Below are positions 63,916 through 64,000 of a stretch of 64,000 nt of DNA, piece after piece. Made by a program: the position numbers and the translations under genes. Location of the stretch: assembly GCF_040183065.1 (NCBI RefSeq), contig NC_091117.1:111231001-111295000 (forward strand). The letters are read 5' to 3'. Origin of the DNA: Periplaneta americana (taxonomy: Eukaryota; Arthropoda; Insecta; Blattodea; Blattidae). Position 1 is the stretch's first letter. Every line of letters starts with the position of its first letter. The notes under the pieces were generated by a model that saw only the letters and a list, made by a program, of their open reading frames with translations, was not told the DNA's origin and ran no database searches.

Positions 63916-64000
63916 TATTACCTTGGATGCACTATGATGGGTCTTTCCACAGTCACTCACATTACAATGTAACAACTCTCATCACACATTCTTAATTATC

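Overview
This window is animal nuclear DNA, almost certainly from an insect. It is AT-rich, has no operons, and is packed with transposable elements (TEs) in many states of decay. A cockroach-like (Blattodea) genome, perhaps Periplaneta, is my best guess. The guess rests on recalled similarity of the LINE with the (AAGT)n tail and of the tRNA-derived SINEs, and is not proven.

Only one host gene is supported: the 3' part of the Cdt2/denticleless gene (Dtl), the WD40 substrate receptor of the CRL4 ubiquitin ligase, on the minus strand. Its penultimate visible exon is 61765-61967 and its last coding exon is 42522-43448. They are joined in phase across an 18.3 kb intron that is largely TE sequence. 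Earlier exons lie beyond the right edge.

Layout. 1-15 kb: hAT remnant, mariner copy 1, LINE-A copy 1, a 'GQNKN'-type transposon with a Tigger-like insertion, a FLYWCH/MULE element, a pogo/psq-type pseudogene, SINEs, and LINE-B with LINE-C inserted in it. 15.7-22.9 kb: a nearly complete Penelope-like element with terminal repeats. A mariner sits in one repeat, and a 216-bp MITE sits in that mariner. 24-29.2 kb: LINE-A copy 2, split by a piggyBac relic (itself carrying a SINE) and by a hAT element. 29.2-34.1 kb: more GQNKN-type sequence split by Tc3-like elements, then LINE-D. 35.1-37 kb: a pogo/psq element. 37.8-40.8 kb: a PIF/Harbinger element with two genes on opposite strands. 42-62 kb: Dtl and its TE-filled intron. 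62.2-63.9 kb: a further transposase fragment and LINE-B copy.

Nearly all TE genes are broken by frameshifts, stops or deletions. Target-site duplications and filled/empty site comparisons inside the window allow several insertions to be ordered in time. No rRNA, CRISPR, operon or functional tRNA gene was seen. LINE-A to LINE-F are labels used only within this annotation.
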